A stretch of DNA of 64,000 nt from Pterobdella sp. o SKG-2022. Its lineage: Eukaryota; Annelida; Clitellata; Hirudinida; Piscicolidae. The notes beneath the pieces are model-generated. The model searched no databases, was not told where the DNA came from, and worked only from the letters and a program-made list of their open reading frames with translations. Of this stretch, positions 15,901-27,308 are shown piece by piece. Position numbers and translations under genes: made by a program. Position 1 is the first letter of the stretch. Every line of letters begins with the position of its first letter. The stretch spans positions 11,931,093-11,995,092 of the forward strand of contig OZ038321.1 in assembly GCA_964035795.1 (NCBI GenBank), given 5' to 3'.

Positions 15901-18900
15901 GCAGGTTTTTCATTCATTTTGTTAACTGTTTCCATCTTATTGTTTATTATGTTTATTAGTTAATATTTATGCAAAGGATATGCCTCAAGACTGGAGGACA
16001 AGTACAGTTGTTCTCATTTATAAGAAGAAAGGTAGCGTTATGGACTGTGCGAGCTATCGAGGTGTAAAGCTCTTAGAGCATGGTATGAAAGTGCCGGAAA
16101 GGTTGTTGGAGAAGAGGTAAAGAAGGTTAGTGAAAGTTGACCAAATGCAGTTTGGTTTTATGCCTGGAAGAAGCACAATGAAGGCTATTTTTATTCTTAG
16201 GAAAATGCAGGAAAGCTACTTTGAAAAGAATAGGAAGCTTTTTATCTGTTGTGTTGATTTGGAAAAGGCTTTTGATTGGGTGCCAAGGAAGGTGATTGAA
16301 TGGGCGCTAGAAAGAAACTGGTCCCGGAAAAGTTGGTTCAGGCAGTAATGTCGATGTACAAAGGAGCAAAAACGCGAATTCAGGTTGAAGGTGGACACTC
16401 GGAAGAATTTGATATTAGTGTAGGTGTTCATCAAGGATCGGTTCTTTTACCGTTTTTGTTTCAATAGTCCTAGATGTATTGTCTGAAGATGGAGAAAAGG
16501 TTCTCTATATGAACTGCTTTATGCAGATGACTTAGTCTTGATGGTAGAGACTATGGAAGAACTTGAAGCACAATTTACCCATTGGAAGGTAGCTTTTGAA
16601 GGTAAAAGATTGAAGGTTAATCTTGGTAAGCCAAAAGTCATGGAGAGTGGTGGTGGTAGTAGGGTTGTTGTCTTGGCTAAAATTGATCCATGTGGTGTGT
16701 TTGGTAAGAGGGCTAAAGTAAATTGTATGAGATGCAAGACATGTATGAAGTGGGTTCATGCGTGGTGTGCTAGGGTAAAGAGAGTTTCTTGTAGGATGAA
16801 TAAAAATTTTGAAAATAGGGTTTGTATGAATGGTTTCAATGAGAAATGTAAGAATGTTTCAAATAGTTGTTTGAGTAAGTTGGAAAGGTCAAATAATTAT
16901 TTTTATCTAAGGTGGGTTAGATTTCTCAGGTGCGAAAGTTGGATTTAGATACTTGCAAGAAGCCTGGTAGGCCCAAAAAGACTTGGAATGAGCTCATATT
17001 GAATGATAAAAGGAAGCTAGACATGGTTTGTGCGGATCCACTCGATCGCTCTGAATGGAAAGGCCGACTTCGAAATAGAACTTTCAAAAAGCCCAACCCT
17101 TGGTAAAGGAAAACGGGCTATAAAAAGGATTTGATTGATTGATTGATAAGAGATAATATGAACAGTGGAGGAGGAAGTGAGCTAGCTGTTACACGAAGGA
17201 TAGGGCTGGGCTGGAAGGCATTCAAAAATATGTCTTCTATGTTATGTGGTAAAAGACACACATGGAATATCAAAGGACAAATTTATAGGACATGTGTGAG
17301 GCCTGTCATGACAGATGGCTCTCCGTTGAAGAGAGTATTTTGAAAAGAGCAGAAAAACGGATGCTTCGAATGATGTGTGTTAGGCAGCTAGCTGGTGGTG
17401 TGAGTACAAAAGAGTTGATAACTAGGTTAGAGGTGGATAATAATATTATTGAAATGATGAGACAAAAGAATTTGAGATGGCTGAGTCATGCTGTAAGGAA
17501 AGGGGATGATGATTGTGTTAAGCAGACATGGAGCTATGAGTTTGAAAGCAATAGACAAAGGGCAAGGCTAAGGTTAGCTTGGAAAAGTATGATGGAAAAC
17601 TTTTGTCGTGGACTTGGGTTAGGTCTTGAAGATGCCTAGAACAGGGTGAATTAAAGAGATAAGGTAGGATCGTGGAAAAAAGTCAATGACTCCTTGGAAA
17701 AGGGAAAGATGTTAACTATAATAAAGTGATACTGATACTGAATTATACTTTGTATATAAGGTAAATATTTTTTCGGTTTTTCTTCTATAGTGTGAAGATA
17801 TTTTTATTAACAACTAATATTTTCATAATGAATTTTTCATGTTATTTTAGGAAAACAAATACTAAGTCTATTAAAACAATCTACTTACGAAAATGACTTA
17901 AATTATGAGTACTGTATATTGTGAGGCCATTTTACAAAAAGCTTCGTACTCCATTTAGTTTATTAAACTCAATGTTTGTTTCTCGAAAGAAGTCAGTGAC
18001 CCCTTGGAAAAGAGAAAGACTAAATAAAATGATACTGATTGTTCAATATGCTGGTGAAATATGAAAGATAAAAATAAAACATAGTGATAAGGATTGAAAG
18101 ACTCAATCAACTAATAAAACTTATCATGAGAGAAACAAGTACAAAGTATCTATTAACTTAATTCACAAAGCTTTTCCTAATGAATATGTAATAATTTCAA
18201 TACAACACCTCTAACAATTGATCTATTCTTCACAGGCAACAGTTGGTATTTAAGTTGATGAGGTCATTTTGCCACTTGTACCCCACTTCATCATGCCTCC
18301 TCTTATCCCTCCTCCTCACTCGATGCTCATCCAATAAAGATGTACAGTTATATTATTTTACATCTATGTATTGATTGTCATTTATTTGTTTATTAAAATA
18401 TATAAATTTTTTAATTTAGTTAGTTTAGTTGACGAAATGCAGTTTATTCTAAAAAAACTTTTTGTAAATTAATCTATAACATCGTTTCGGTATGTTTTGT
18501 TTTCTCTACTTAGCGTTATACAAAATGATTTTGGGTGTAACGTGAAACTGCATCCAACTCAGCGACCTAGTTTTTTGGTTTGCTAGATGTTAGGCTACTA
18601 CCAAAACAAAGAGTAGAAATCTTGAAACTTTCTTCTATTTTCTAGTAGCTCTTTAAGACTCCATATATTATCTCGTTAGGATAATTTCTTTTGGCTAACC
18701 ATGCATAGGCATAAATCAGTTTGTTCTCACCAGGATAGGTTTCTGGGACAAGTTTTTTTAAGCAACAAAGAAAACATGAACTAAAGTTTTAAAAATTGAT
18801 TATGAAGATACTGAGAAACATGAGTAATGGGAAAGTTTTGATCAAAAACTTTCACAATATCATTCCACCATAAAATAAAACGAAAATATTTACCTTTGGT

Positions 18901-21900
18901 ATGAAAAAAAATTGTTTTAAACGTTTTTGATACTAAAATATACGGTGCAATGATTTACAGATAGCAATCTTCAAGGAACTACAAACAGAGGTGAGCCACA
19001 CAAACGCTACAATTGCTCACGATGTGATGGCCACAATAGTAACAACGTTGGAAGATCAATGCCAGAACACCAGGTTCAAAATCGTGTCTCTGCTGCAACA
19101 GTTATTTGATGTTGAAGAAAATCATGTGTTTCAATGTGTGAGGTTAGCATGCATTTAATTTATTTGTATTATAAGTTTTTATTTACAAAATAATCAGAAA
19201 TTAAAATTCTAATTACTTTCATTTTTTTATCTCTGAAAAATTTCGTACTTGAAAAAGCATACAAAATTATGTAAGATTATGTATAGTATTTGGCTTCATC
19301 AAACTATGTTATCATCAAATCAGATTGAAAAGCGAGCTAGACCATTTCTACTGTAGATTAGTGAATCTAATCTTCCTACCTTCCATTACCTACCCCACAA
19401 AATCATTTCACAAAAAGATTGACAAGCATATGAAAAATAGCCTCACAGTTGATAAAGTCGATGACACAACCCTATCCAATGAAGACACTGATAAACCTGG
19501 AAATATCTTTTATACTTACAATAACACGTTACTGCAGCTGATAGCTTTTGCTGAGGTTTGTATGTTATGGTCATGCTTTGCCAACGGGGGCGTTAACTAA
19601 TGATGAATATAACTACCAAAACTATCAATAACCTCCGAAAGATTTTGTCTTTATAATTTCTACCTTTAAAAAATTATGCATTTATAAAGTGAATTATCCA
19701 CAGAAGGATGACATGACATTTGAAAACCAAGCCGAATTACTGTACACTTCATCAATCACCATCAATCTTCTCTTTGCATCCCTCAAACATTTGGGTCTTA
19801 TATTTTAAAAATAATTAATCAATCTTAGGGTTATTTCAATCATATTTAATTTATTATATGCAAACAGTATTTCACCCAGTGCTACACCATTTAAATTTAA
19901 ATCCATGAATTAAAATCATCATACCAGATGGCACGGAGAAGATAAACATGGTGAGCTTGGTGGTCGGGCGTTTAAAATGGTTGTGTGTGCATGGAAGTCA
20001 ACAATATTTCATCACCACACTGTTCCAAGAGGCTTTATCTGAGGTGCCATTGTAGATTTAATAAGTTCAATAATTCAAGTATATTAACGTTTTATGATAA
20101 GAAACATGGATAAAATGATTATAATACGACTATTCATAAATATATTTTATTATACACGATCAAAATATTAGTAATATGAAAAAATATTTTAAAATAATTT
20201 GTTTTAAATTTTATTTCAAAGTTGTTCATATAATGAATACATCCCAGAAACACGATTTGTTCTCAAAAGGGTGCAAGAGCAAAAAAAAATTCAAGGAAAT
20301 TTCATCCATCGTTCCTCTCTTCACTGATACATTCAACACACATAACCTCTCTTCTTCTGAGCTCGATGCCAAGTCACATGGCTTACTTTTCCATACAGGG
20401 TCTATTGGTAACAACGAGAAGAATCGTTTAATCAAAACGAAAACCTTGGAGGGAGATAAATGCAGTGTTGAAGGAGTAGAAGATTCTACTCTGTTGAACA
20501 AGTTTTTGTTTCTTAATGCTTTCCAGGCGTGCTGTTTGAGTTCGAATGACAGCAACGAAGCATCGATGGATGGGCTGATAGACAAGAAAGTGGTGGAGGG
20601 ATTGAGTGATTGTGTGTTGGACACATGCATGCCAGATGCTCTCACTAGCGGTGTTTTATGGAACCAAGAAGAAACCATAAATTACTCCAGGTTGAAATTT
20701 TGCTACTTTTTTATGACGTTATCGAAGTAGTTTGAGTAGTTTATATAATTAATTTTGTGTTGATAAACACTGTAATAAACTCGATGAATACAGAGACTTG
20801 TTGGTGAAGAAAAAGTTTCTCGATACAGAATTATTGAGAAAAATGCTTGATATTCTCAGTGCAAGTTTGTGTTCATTTAAATATGTCTAATTACATCAAT
20901 TTAAAGTTTGAATAAAATCAATTAGAGTAGCTTTAGATCCTAAACTTGAAGCTCTATAAAGCCTTTGCCTGAACCTCAAACATATATAAATTAGTATAAA
21001 TATCTCATACATACTATTTTTTAATGCCATCAAAGTGTTCATATTAATATGATGAATGACACAAGGCGTAAGTGGTATATGGCGATGCAGTGCTCTGATG
21101 CGAGGCCTATTGGGTCACATGTTGACGTACTGGGAAGCATGCAGGGAAGGCGCTGAAGATAAACAGCAGTTACAGCTCACCATCAGTGTCATCACTCTCC
21201 TCACCGAGGTTAGCAGTGTTTCAGTCATAAGGTTGATTAATTTTTGTGATTTTTCCAAGTTATGATCAACTTTATGAAATCTCTTGTTTACCAAAACTTA
21301 ATTTTATTGAAACGTAAAAATTTAAATCACGAAGCTATTTTGATAAAACTCATTTTATAATTTTAATTGTTTCATTGTTTTATCATAAATTATTTCTTCA
21401 AATATACAAATTAAAATTTTTGAAGATCTTTATTTAAAGACCTCGAATCAACTCAACAGGGAGGTTTGTTACCAGAGCCCCTATCCCTGGTAGGGGAGTT
21501 GATGGAGCATGTGAGTGATTACGAGATCTTCTTGCTCCTTTTCGAAGTCTGGACCTTCCTCAAGGTTCCATGTGCTTTTGTAGTATTTGATATTTGTGCC
21601 ATGTTATCTTGATTGGTGTGGTCGTTTGTAAGTCGTGAAAACGTGTTTTTTTTCGAGTCAAAAAAGTTGAGGCTAAACGTCATATGTATCTTTTGAGTAT
21701 TTAATATTGTTATTTCAGATATATATTTTTTCAAAAATATACTTTTTGATTTATGAGGATTTTTTTGAAAGAACCTTTAAACAATTTTTATTCAACTGAA
21801 ATTTTCGATAAGTACAATACAATAATAATTCTATAGTAAAGTTATTGTAAAATTGTTAAAATATATATAGCTAAAAATAGAAAAAGCCCATTTACTGAGA

Positions 21901-22036
21901 ACATACGATGTCTCTCAAAAATTAGTTAAATATACACAAATTTTTCATAAATTTTGATGATTGAAATCACTAACTCATATAAACAAGTCATTTCTCAACA
22001 CCCAGGAAAACAATCCCCCCCCAAACTCCATCACAA
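12930..22036 (+). CDS. INTS5: Integrator complex subunit 5
   Basis: A helical-repeat scaffold of the nuclear Integrator complex, which cleaves snRNA 3' ends and attenuates Pol II. About eighteen exons fit in phase: 13048-13237, 13366-13469, 13682-13797, 13933-14025, 14167-14332, 14600-14714, 14960-15133, 15376-15476, 18243-18341, 18961-19142, 19324-19555, 19704-19794, 19928-20043, 20248-20690, 20794-20858, 21066-21208, 21460-21564 and 22006-22036. Family hallmarks in order: HFEWIVAQISAAFPKEMIGR with VLQFGLKDYYSN, RVASVLNHLVHSNALL, LIAFAE, then CSALMRGLLGHMLTYWEACR and GGLLPEPLSLVGELMEHVSD with FLLLFEVWTFLK, matching human INTS5 order. The start is unsettled: ATG at 12930 needs a poor donor, while ATG at 13054 opens the conserved domain. 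The last exon (SER-rich tail in human) was not found. Total visible is about 850 residues against about 1,019 in human. Confidence 0.85.
15960..17735 (+). mobile_element. 5'-truncated LINE (family A) in INTS5 intron
   Basis: A decayed reverse transcriptase in the sense direction of INTS5. Recognisable are MPQDWRTSTVVLIYKKKG, FGFMPGRSTMKAIFILRKMQ, a DLEKAF catalytic-motif region, and LLYADDLVLM in a second frame. A cysteine-rich PHD-like stretch follows, then RIGLGWKAF, IYRTCVRPVM, AEKRMLRMMC and NLRWLSHAVRKGDDDCVKQT. Frameshifts and stops break it. The 3' end resembles the fragments at 17985 and 22395 (CCTTGGAAAAGG...TGATACTG). A foreign LINE piece interrupts it at 16913-17145. Confidence 0.9.
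16913..17145 (+). mobile_element. Nested LINE 3' fragment with (GATT)n tail
   Basis: About 230 bp inserted between the NNYFYL and DNMNSGG segments that should be adjacent in family A. It encodes a LINE C-terminus (CKKPGRPKKTWNELILNDKR, then DPLDRSEWKGRLRN) and ends in TTGATTGATTGATTGATAAG. Such short-repeat tails are typical of target-primed LINE insertions. Confidence 0.75.
17985..18045 (+). mobile_element. Short LINE family A 3'-end copy
   Basis: AGTCAGTGACCCCTTGGAAA...AAAATGATACTGATTG repeats the terminal segment of the LINE ending near 17735 and of the one ending near 22450. Confidence 0.6.
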
Positions 22037-22099
22037 GTGAGTTCTAAAACTCAATTATTGCTTTTAAAAGTTTAATAGGGAATATATAAAAAGTAAGAA

Positions 22100-22455
22100 A
22101 AAGATATTTTGAGAAAAAAGATCCTTTGAATGATTTGTGGTGCCTAGCTAACCGATGTTGGGCAATAAAAGAATTGATGAGTTTGAGAATATGTTTTTTC
22201 ATCTCATGAGACAAGGCAGTTTGAAATGGCTAGGTCATAGTGTAGAAAAAGGGAATGACGATTGTGTTAAGCAGGCGTGGAGGTTTGAGGGTAGTAGAGG
22301 AAAGTTAAGGCAAAGGTTAGTTAGGAGAATCATGATGGAAAACCTTTGCTATAGACTCATGTTGAAAATGTCTATAAGAGGGTAAAGTGAAAGAAGAGAG
22401 TCATTGACTTCTTGGAGAAAGGAAAGATGCCGACTCTAATAATATGATACTGGTT
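22100..22455 (+). mobile_element. LINE family A 3' fragment
   Basis: An open segment with MRQGSLKWLGHSVEKGNDDC, then VKQAWRFEGSRGKLRQR and MMENLCYRL, homologous to the end of the 15960-17735 element. It ends with the shared TTGGAGAAAGGAAAGATGCC...TGATACTGG tail. It lies just after the last INTS5 exon found, in the same orientation. Confidence 0.85.
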
Positions 22456-23880
22456 ATTTACCTTGTGGAATCGGCCACTTTTATGATTTGATCTTGTATG
22501 ACAGGATATACAATAGGCTTTTAATTTTCAAGCTTATTCACTTTTCTTAAACAATTTTTTTTATTTTTCATGTAAACATATTTTTTTTTAATCTCAATCT
22601 GGCTTTCATTCTATAATAAAGCTTGAGTTGAACATTATAACACCAATAGATTTATAGTTCAATAACTAGTTTGATTTGAAAGTGATTTTCAGAACTTGTG
22701 AATCTTATAAAGCTTAGTTGAATTTTTTTTAGACCAACTTCTAGTCGCCCCATACTGGGGTTTCGTTAGTTCAACAGATTTTTCACAAAGTTGAATAAAA
22801 AAACGAAAATCTCTTGGAACGAATTATGAAAATTACAATTTTAAATTCTCTGATTTTAATAAATTCAAAAATGAAATATTTGAATTCAACAATTTAAAAT
22901 AAATTTAAGTTGGGAGAATAATGAATCTTAGAAAAAAAGTCAAACTTGCATATAAGAATGCAATTAGAAGTGAGAGCAAACCCATTATGTTACCAAACAA
23001 AAATGTTGCCAAAGATATGCTAAATAATAAATTCATTACCCCATTAATTGGAATACATACTACTCTCACGATGTAATATGATTATTACAAAATAAATTCC
23101 TCTAAATCTAGTTTCGAAGCCCATTTATCATTTGAAATATTAAAAATAAACTAATAAAATAAGATTTGAGTTTATGTAATGATGCAAAGATACTACCGAA
23201 ATTTAAAAATTAACTGAAAAAAAATATTGCTATCACAATGACCTCTTGACCAAACATGTGCTTGTGGTAGGCATATTTTGTGCAGCAAATAAACTTGGTT
23301 CATGCACAGTGCTAGGACAGGAAAATTTTTTTTTTTATCAAGTTATGAAATACATTAATAGTAGATTATAATGTAACCAATAATAAATGAAATGAATAAT
23401 CAATTTAGTACCACAAAAACCATTGAGCAGAATGTGATAGCAAACACATAGAAGCTGTGAGGATGATAATGATCAATAACATCCACAAATGTGGCCACCT
23501 CTTCCCATTCTTCTTCAAATAACTATAATTTTATGTTGATTCAACTGCCAATATCTTGAACCTTAGTATGTTGATCCCATATGATTGGCAAGATAAAGCT
23601 AAGACTTAATTTGAAGTTTGATGTCTGGTTTCCCCGTGTTGACACAATACAAAAATTGACCGTATATGTAAAAAATTTTCATGATTTATTTTTATCATTG
23701 ATGTAATCTTTGAAAATGAAAGTACTTTTTTTGCCGTTAATTGAGTATTTATGATTAATTTTTAATTTAAAAAAATTATATAATTATTTGAAGCCTAATT
23801 TTTGAATTAAAAAAACCTAAGAAAATAAGAATAAAAACGAATCACGCCATTATAGAATGAATACTAGATCATTTTTTTTT
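22456..23880. other. Mostly unassigned DNA with weak coding hints
   Basis: At 22921-23076 (+) a frame reads MNLRKKVKLAYKNAIRSESK, resembling the Lys/Arg-rich linker that precedes the RT domain in many LINEs; probably transposon debris. At about 23422-23520 (-) a candidate exon lies between TTATAG and GTACTA: LFEEEWEEVATFVDVIDHYH followed by a hydrophobic FYVFAITFCSMVFVV that looks like a membrane segment. I do not recognise the protein. The missing last INTS5 exon may also be here but was not found. Confidence 0.3.
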
Positions 23881-23884
23881 CTTT

Positions 23885-23975
23885 AGCCTATTGTTGGCCT
23901 CAGTGCGTTGAGTGCAGTATTCGAACCACGTAATGTTCGGTATAAGAGTTGTGTCTCGCAGCATTAACCACTCAC
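23885..23975 (-). mobile_element. tRNA-like SINE head, second type
   Basis: The minus strand reads GTGTGAGTGGTTAATGCTGC (A-box-like) and, about 40 bp later, GTGGTTCGAATACTGC (B box), then GAGGCCAACAAT. It has a tRNA-like layout with no intact acceptor stem and differs from the Ile-like head elsewhere in the window. Confidence 0.55.
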
Positions 23976-24059
23976 ACAACTTCCTGAATGTGAGACGTTT
24001 TGTTTGAACAAGATGTTTAATCAAAATTTTCCAGTAAAAATGATTCAATTTAAATGAAA

Positions 24060-24130
24060 ATAGGTATTCATATAGCGCTTCTCAGTATATTTCGAAGCGC
24101 TTGCCGCAAATTCAATGTAACAGTTGTTGG
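24060..24130 (-). mobile_element. SINE 3' tail fragment
   Basis: The inverted pair AGCGCTTCTC...CGAAGCGCTT resembles the AAGCGCTT-rich tail of the SINEs at 44713 and 51570, inverted here. Confidence 0.5.
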
Positions 24131-24229
24131 ACCAGAAAAAGATCAAAACCAACATGTTTAGATAACTAGTCTGCTGTTTGTCGTATCGTCTTTGAATATG
24201 GCCATAACAACAAAGTTTATTAAAAAAAC

Positions 24230-25445
24230 TTTAAATATACTTTATTAGTGGACATTACATATAGACAGTAAGTTTTTGTATTCACTGTGCACCCGCAAAT
24301 GACTGAACAGTCCAATCCACGCGAAAAATCTCTTCCGCAAGTTTGGCACCAGTAAGTAAAGAATCTGTCTGGTGAACCTCTTTTGACTTGAAATCTCATT
24401 TTTTCTCTCTTGCAGCATTTAACTCTTTCTTCTTTGTGTGGATTGTTTTACGCCAGGCAGGTCTGTCAGAAACCGATTTTTTTTGATGTCAAGACGTCTA
24501 CATTGAAGTCTTTTAGATGCGCTTTCAAGGAGTCTTTATAGCGTTTGCGTGGAGCTCCAACTTTTTTCTAACCATTTTTGAATTGTTCGTAAAAAAGTTG
24601 TTTTGGAATATGTTGCCATACGAGAAACATGATCAGCCTATCGCATCTGTGCCTTACGAATCATCGCAACGACACTAGGAAAATTTTCTCTCTCTAGAAC
24701 ATCAGTATTCCAGCGTATTTTAAAAAATCCTGCGAAGACATTGATTATGGAGTTGTTTTACGTGACGTCTGTAGATTTTCCAGCTTTCACAGCCATAGAA
24801 GAGTGTGGTAAAAACTACAGCTTATTATACTTTGACTTTCGTGGGCTGTGAAATTTTTCTTTTATTCCAAAAGCCAAGCAGGTTTTGACAATTCGGTTTT
24901 TGACCTCATCGTCAATGTTTGCACAACGAGAAAGGGTCCTGTTGTGCCTTCACTGAAATGTGAGGCTCCTGGTAAGAGGTTGCTGGAGCAGGCTGATACA
25001 TCACTTTTGTTTTTTTGGTGTTGATGGTCAACACAAAATTTTCACAAAAGGATGAAAATTGGTCTAGCTCTTATTGCATCTCTTAATCAGCTATAGCGTT
25101 GAGCGCACAATCATCAGCAAAGATAAGGTCTCTGATTGAAGTTTCTTTGATTTTTGTGATTGCTTGTAAGCGTCGGAGGTTGAAAAGTTTCCATTGCACC
25201 GATATGTGATTGGAATGCCAGATGAGTTGTCGTTGAATGCTTTAGTTAGCATTACTGAAAACACCAGACTGAACAGTGTTGGAGCAAGGACACATTCCTG
25301 CTTGAACCCGTTGATCACTTGGAATAGCTCTAAGCTACAACCAAACTTTGCTAAGATCTTTAATTACCCGTCTCTACTCACTGAATTAAATGCTTTAGTG
25401 AGGTCGAAAAATGTCATAAACAGATCTTGTTGTTGCTCCATACAA
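24230..25445 (-). mobile_element. LINE (family C) fragment, RT plus C-terminal Cys/His end
   Basis: On the minus strand: FFDLTKAFNSVSRDG (RT motif A region), then GFKQECVLAPTLFSLVFSVM (motif B region), and after frameshifts QCLRRIF, SVVAMIRKAQMR and a terminal CXXCG/C-rich segment. This order is that of a widespread invertebrate LINE ending in a zinc-finger-like tail. The 5' part is missing; at 25.44 kb it abuts an oppositely oriented LINE. Confidence 0.85.
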
Positions 25446-26930
25446 CATTACAAGAGCAAATTTTCAAAAAACAACCAACACACAAAACAACAATACAATA
25501 ATAGCAAAATAAATGAAATAAATATTTTTGAAGTAGAAAATGCTATAAAGAAACTGAAAACCAACAAATCTCCAGAAGAAGACATCTTCAGTGAAGAACT
25601 CAAGCTCTTAGGAACAACTATGAAAAAAACACTTACAGCAGCAGTAAACAAAGAACTTTAAAGCAATAATTTTTCTCAATCAATCTTCAACCATGGCATT
25701 ATTATACCAATAACAAAAAATGGCAAACCTTTTTTTCCAATAAACACAAGGTCTGTCATCTTACTAAGCACAATAAGAAAACTCTTATCATTAATAATAC
25801 TCAATAGAATAAGACCTTTCATAGAAAAATACCTTCCCATTACCCAAGCAGCATACAAACCAACTAGGTCAACAACAGACATCCTATGGGCTCATAAAAT
25901 AGCAATTGAAGACAGTGAAATCAGGATGTACAATGAAAATAACCAGCATTGATCTGTCATCTGCTTTCGAAACCATAAACAGGAAAAAACTTATAGAAAT
26001 TTTAAGCACTATAATCCCAGAATCTGGACTCAAAATAATCAAACTTCTTTTAACAAACACCACCTTAGCCATAAGATACAATAAAAACACCTGCAAAGCT
26101 TTACCACAAACATAGGATGCCCTCAAGGAGATGCTTTGAGCCCTGTCTTGTTCACGGTATGCCTAGAAGCATGCATGAAAGAGATAAGAACCACCTACCC
26201 AGAAAACTCCTATGAACTCATTTACGCCGATGACGTAAATTTCGTCTCACTAAGTGACATTAAACTTAATGAAATTGAAGTAATATTCCGCAAATGGGGT
26301 CTTACGCTCAACAAAAGTAAAACGGAAGAAAGGCTGATTAATGAAGAGAAAACTGTGTGGAAGACAATGAAAATCCTTGGAAGCTACGTCGGAACATGTG
26401 AGGACATCAAAAAAATGAAAACTCTGGCAACTCTAGCGATGAACAGATTAAACCCAATTTGGAAGAGTGGGATAAGTATAGGGAAAAAAATAAGAATTTA
26501 TAAAACTTATGTTCTCTCAATTTTCCTAATAGGCTGCAGTGCTTGGGTAGACTCTAAAAGCATCAGAAGCTCAATAGATTCCTTCCAAAGAAAGCACATA
26601 CGAAGACTGGAAAAAGTTCATTGGCCAAATGTTATGAAAAACGAAGAATGCGACTCCGCCATACCACCTCTGCACCAGGAAGTGAGACTGAGAAGGTTGA
26701 AAATGCTGGGACACATATGCCGTAACGACCCGCCAGCAAAAAACATTTTGGAAAAAGCCCTAAAGAATTCCAAAAGAAAAAGAGGCAGACCACCATCAAC
26801 TCTTCTCAACACATTAATAAATGACATGAACTCTCTCAAATTGAACATGGACAACATTGAAAAAATCGATAAAGATGCGTATCGAGGAATTATTGGGACT
26901 CATTGTTAACTGTCTAAAGACGAAAATTAA
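25440..26930 (+). mobile_element. LINE (family D) reverse transcriptase fragment
   Basis: Starts inside the linker (ENAIKKLKTNKSPEEDIFSE), continues through an RT fold with motif A in SIDLSSAFETINRKKLIEIL, motif B GCPQGDALSPVLFTVCLEAC and motif C IYADDVNFVS. The C-terminal part is intact (RGRPPSTLLNTLINDMN). At least two frameshifts separate the blocks (near 25660 and 26116). It ends close to a TA-rich run at 26929-26942. The terminal part is open for 257 codons, so it is less decayed than the other copies. Confidence 0.92.
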
Positions 26931-27308
26931 TTATATATATATTTCATTATCAGAATAATTACATGGTATTAAAAGCAATTGTTGAATGTACTCTTGAAGG
27001 CTCAATTTAAAAAAATTTAGCACTTTTTTTGTTTTCAATTTTTATTTAAATAAAATTCAAATAATTCGTGGTTCAAATTATCAATTGATAATGCAAGTTA
27101 GACTTGCGAAAAACTTCGAGTCTTTTTTTGAACAAATACTTTGTGTTTTTTAACTTTACTAAAAAAAGTATAACAAATTAGTCTAATGCTTTACTAACAA
27201 AGCTTCAAGAGCCAACATACTTACATATTATTATAAGTTCTTTGAAGAATGATTGAACTATGATTATTATTATTGAATATTCAAAAATGAAAAGACTAGT
27301 TTCAAAAT
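26931..27308. other. AT-rich spacer with a foldback-type arm
   Basis: No gene seen. Near 27095-27165, AGTTAGACTTGCGAAAAACT and AATACTTTGTG resemble arms of the foldback family. The true last exon of DOLPP1, if one exists beyond 27360, was not found here. Confidence 0.4.

Noticed and set aside
16538..16948. 136-residue host gene
   Set aside because: RT and finger region of LINE family A, broken on both sides.
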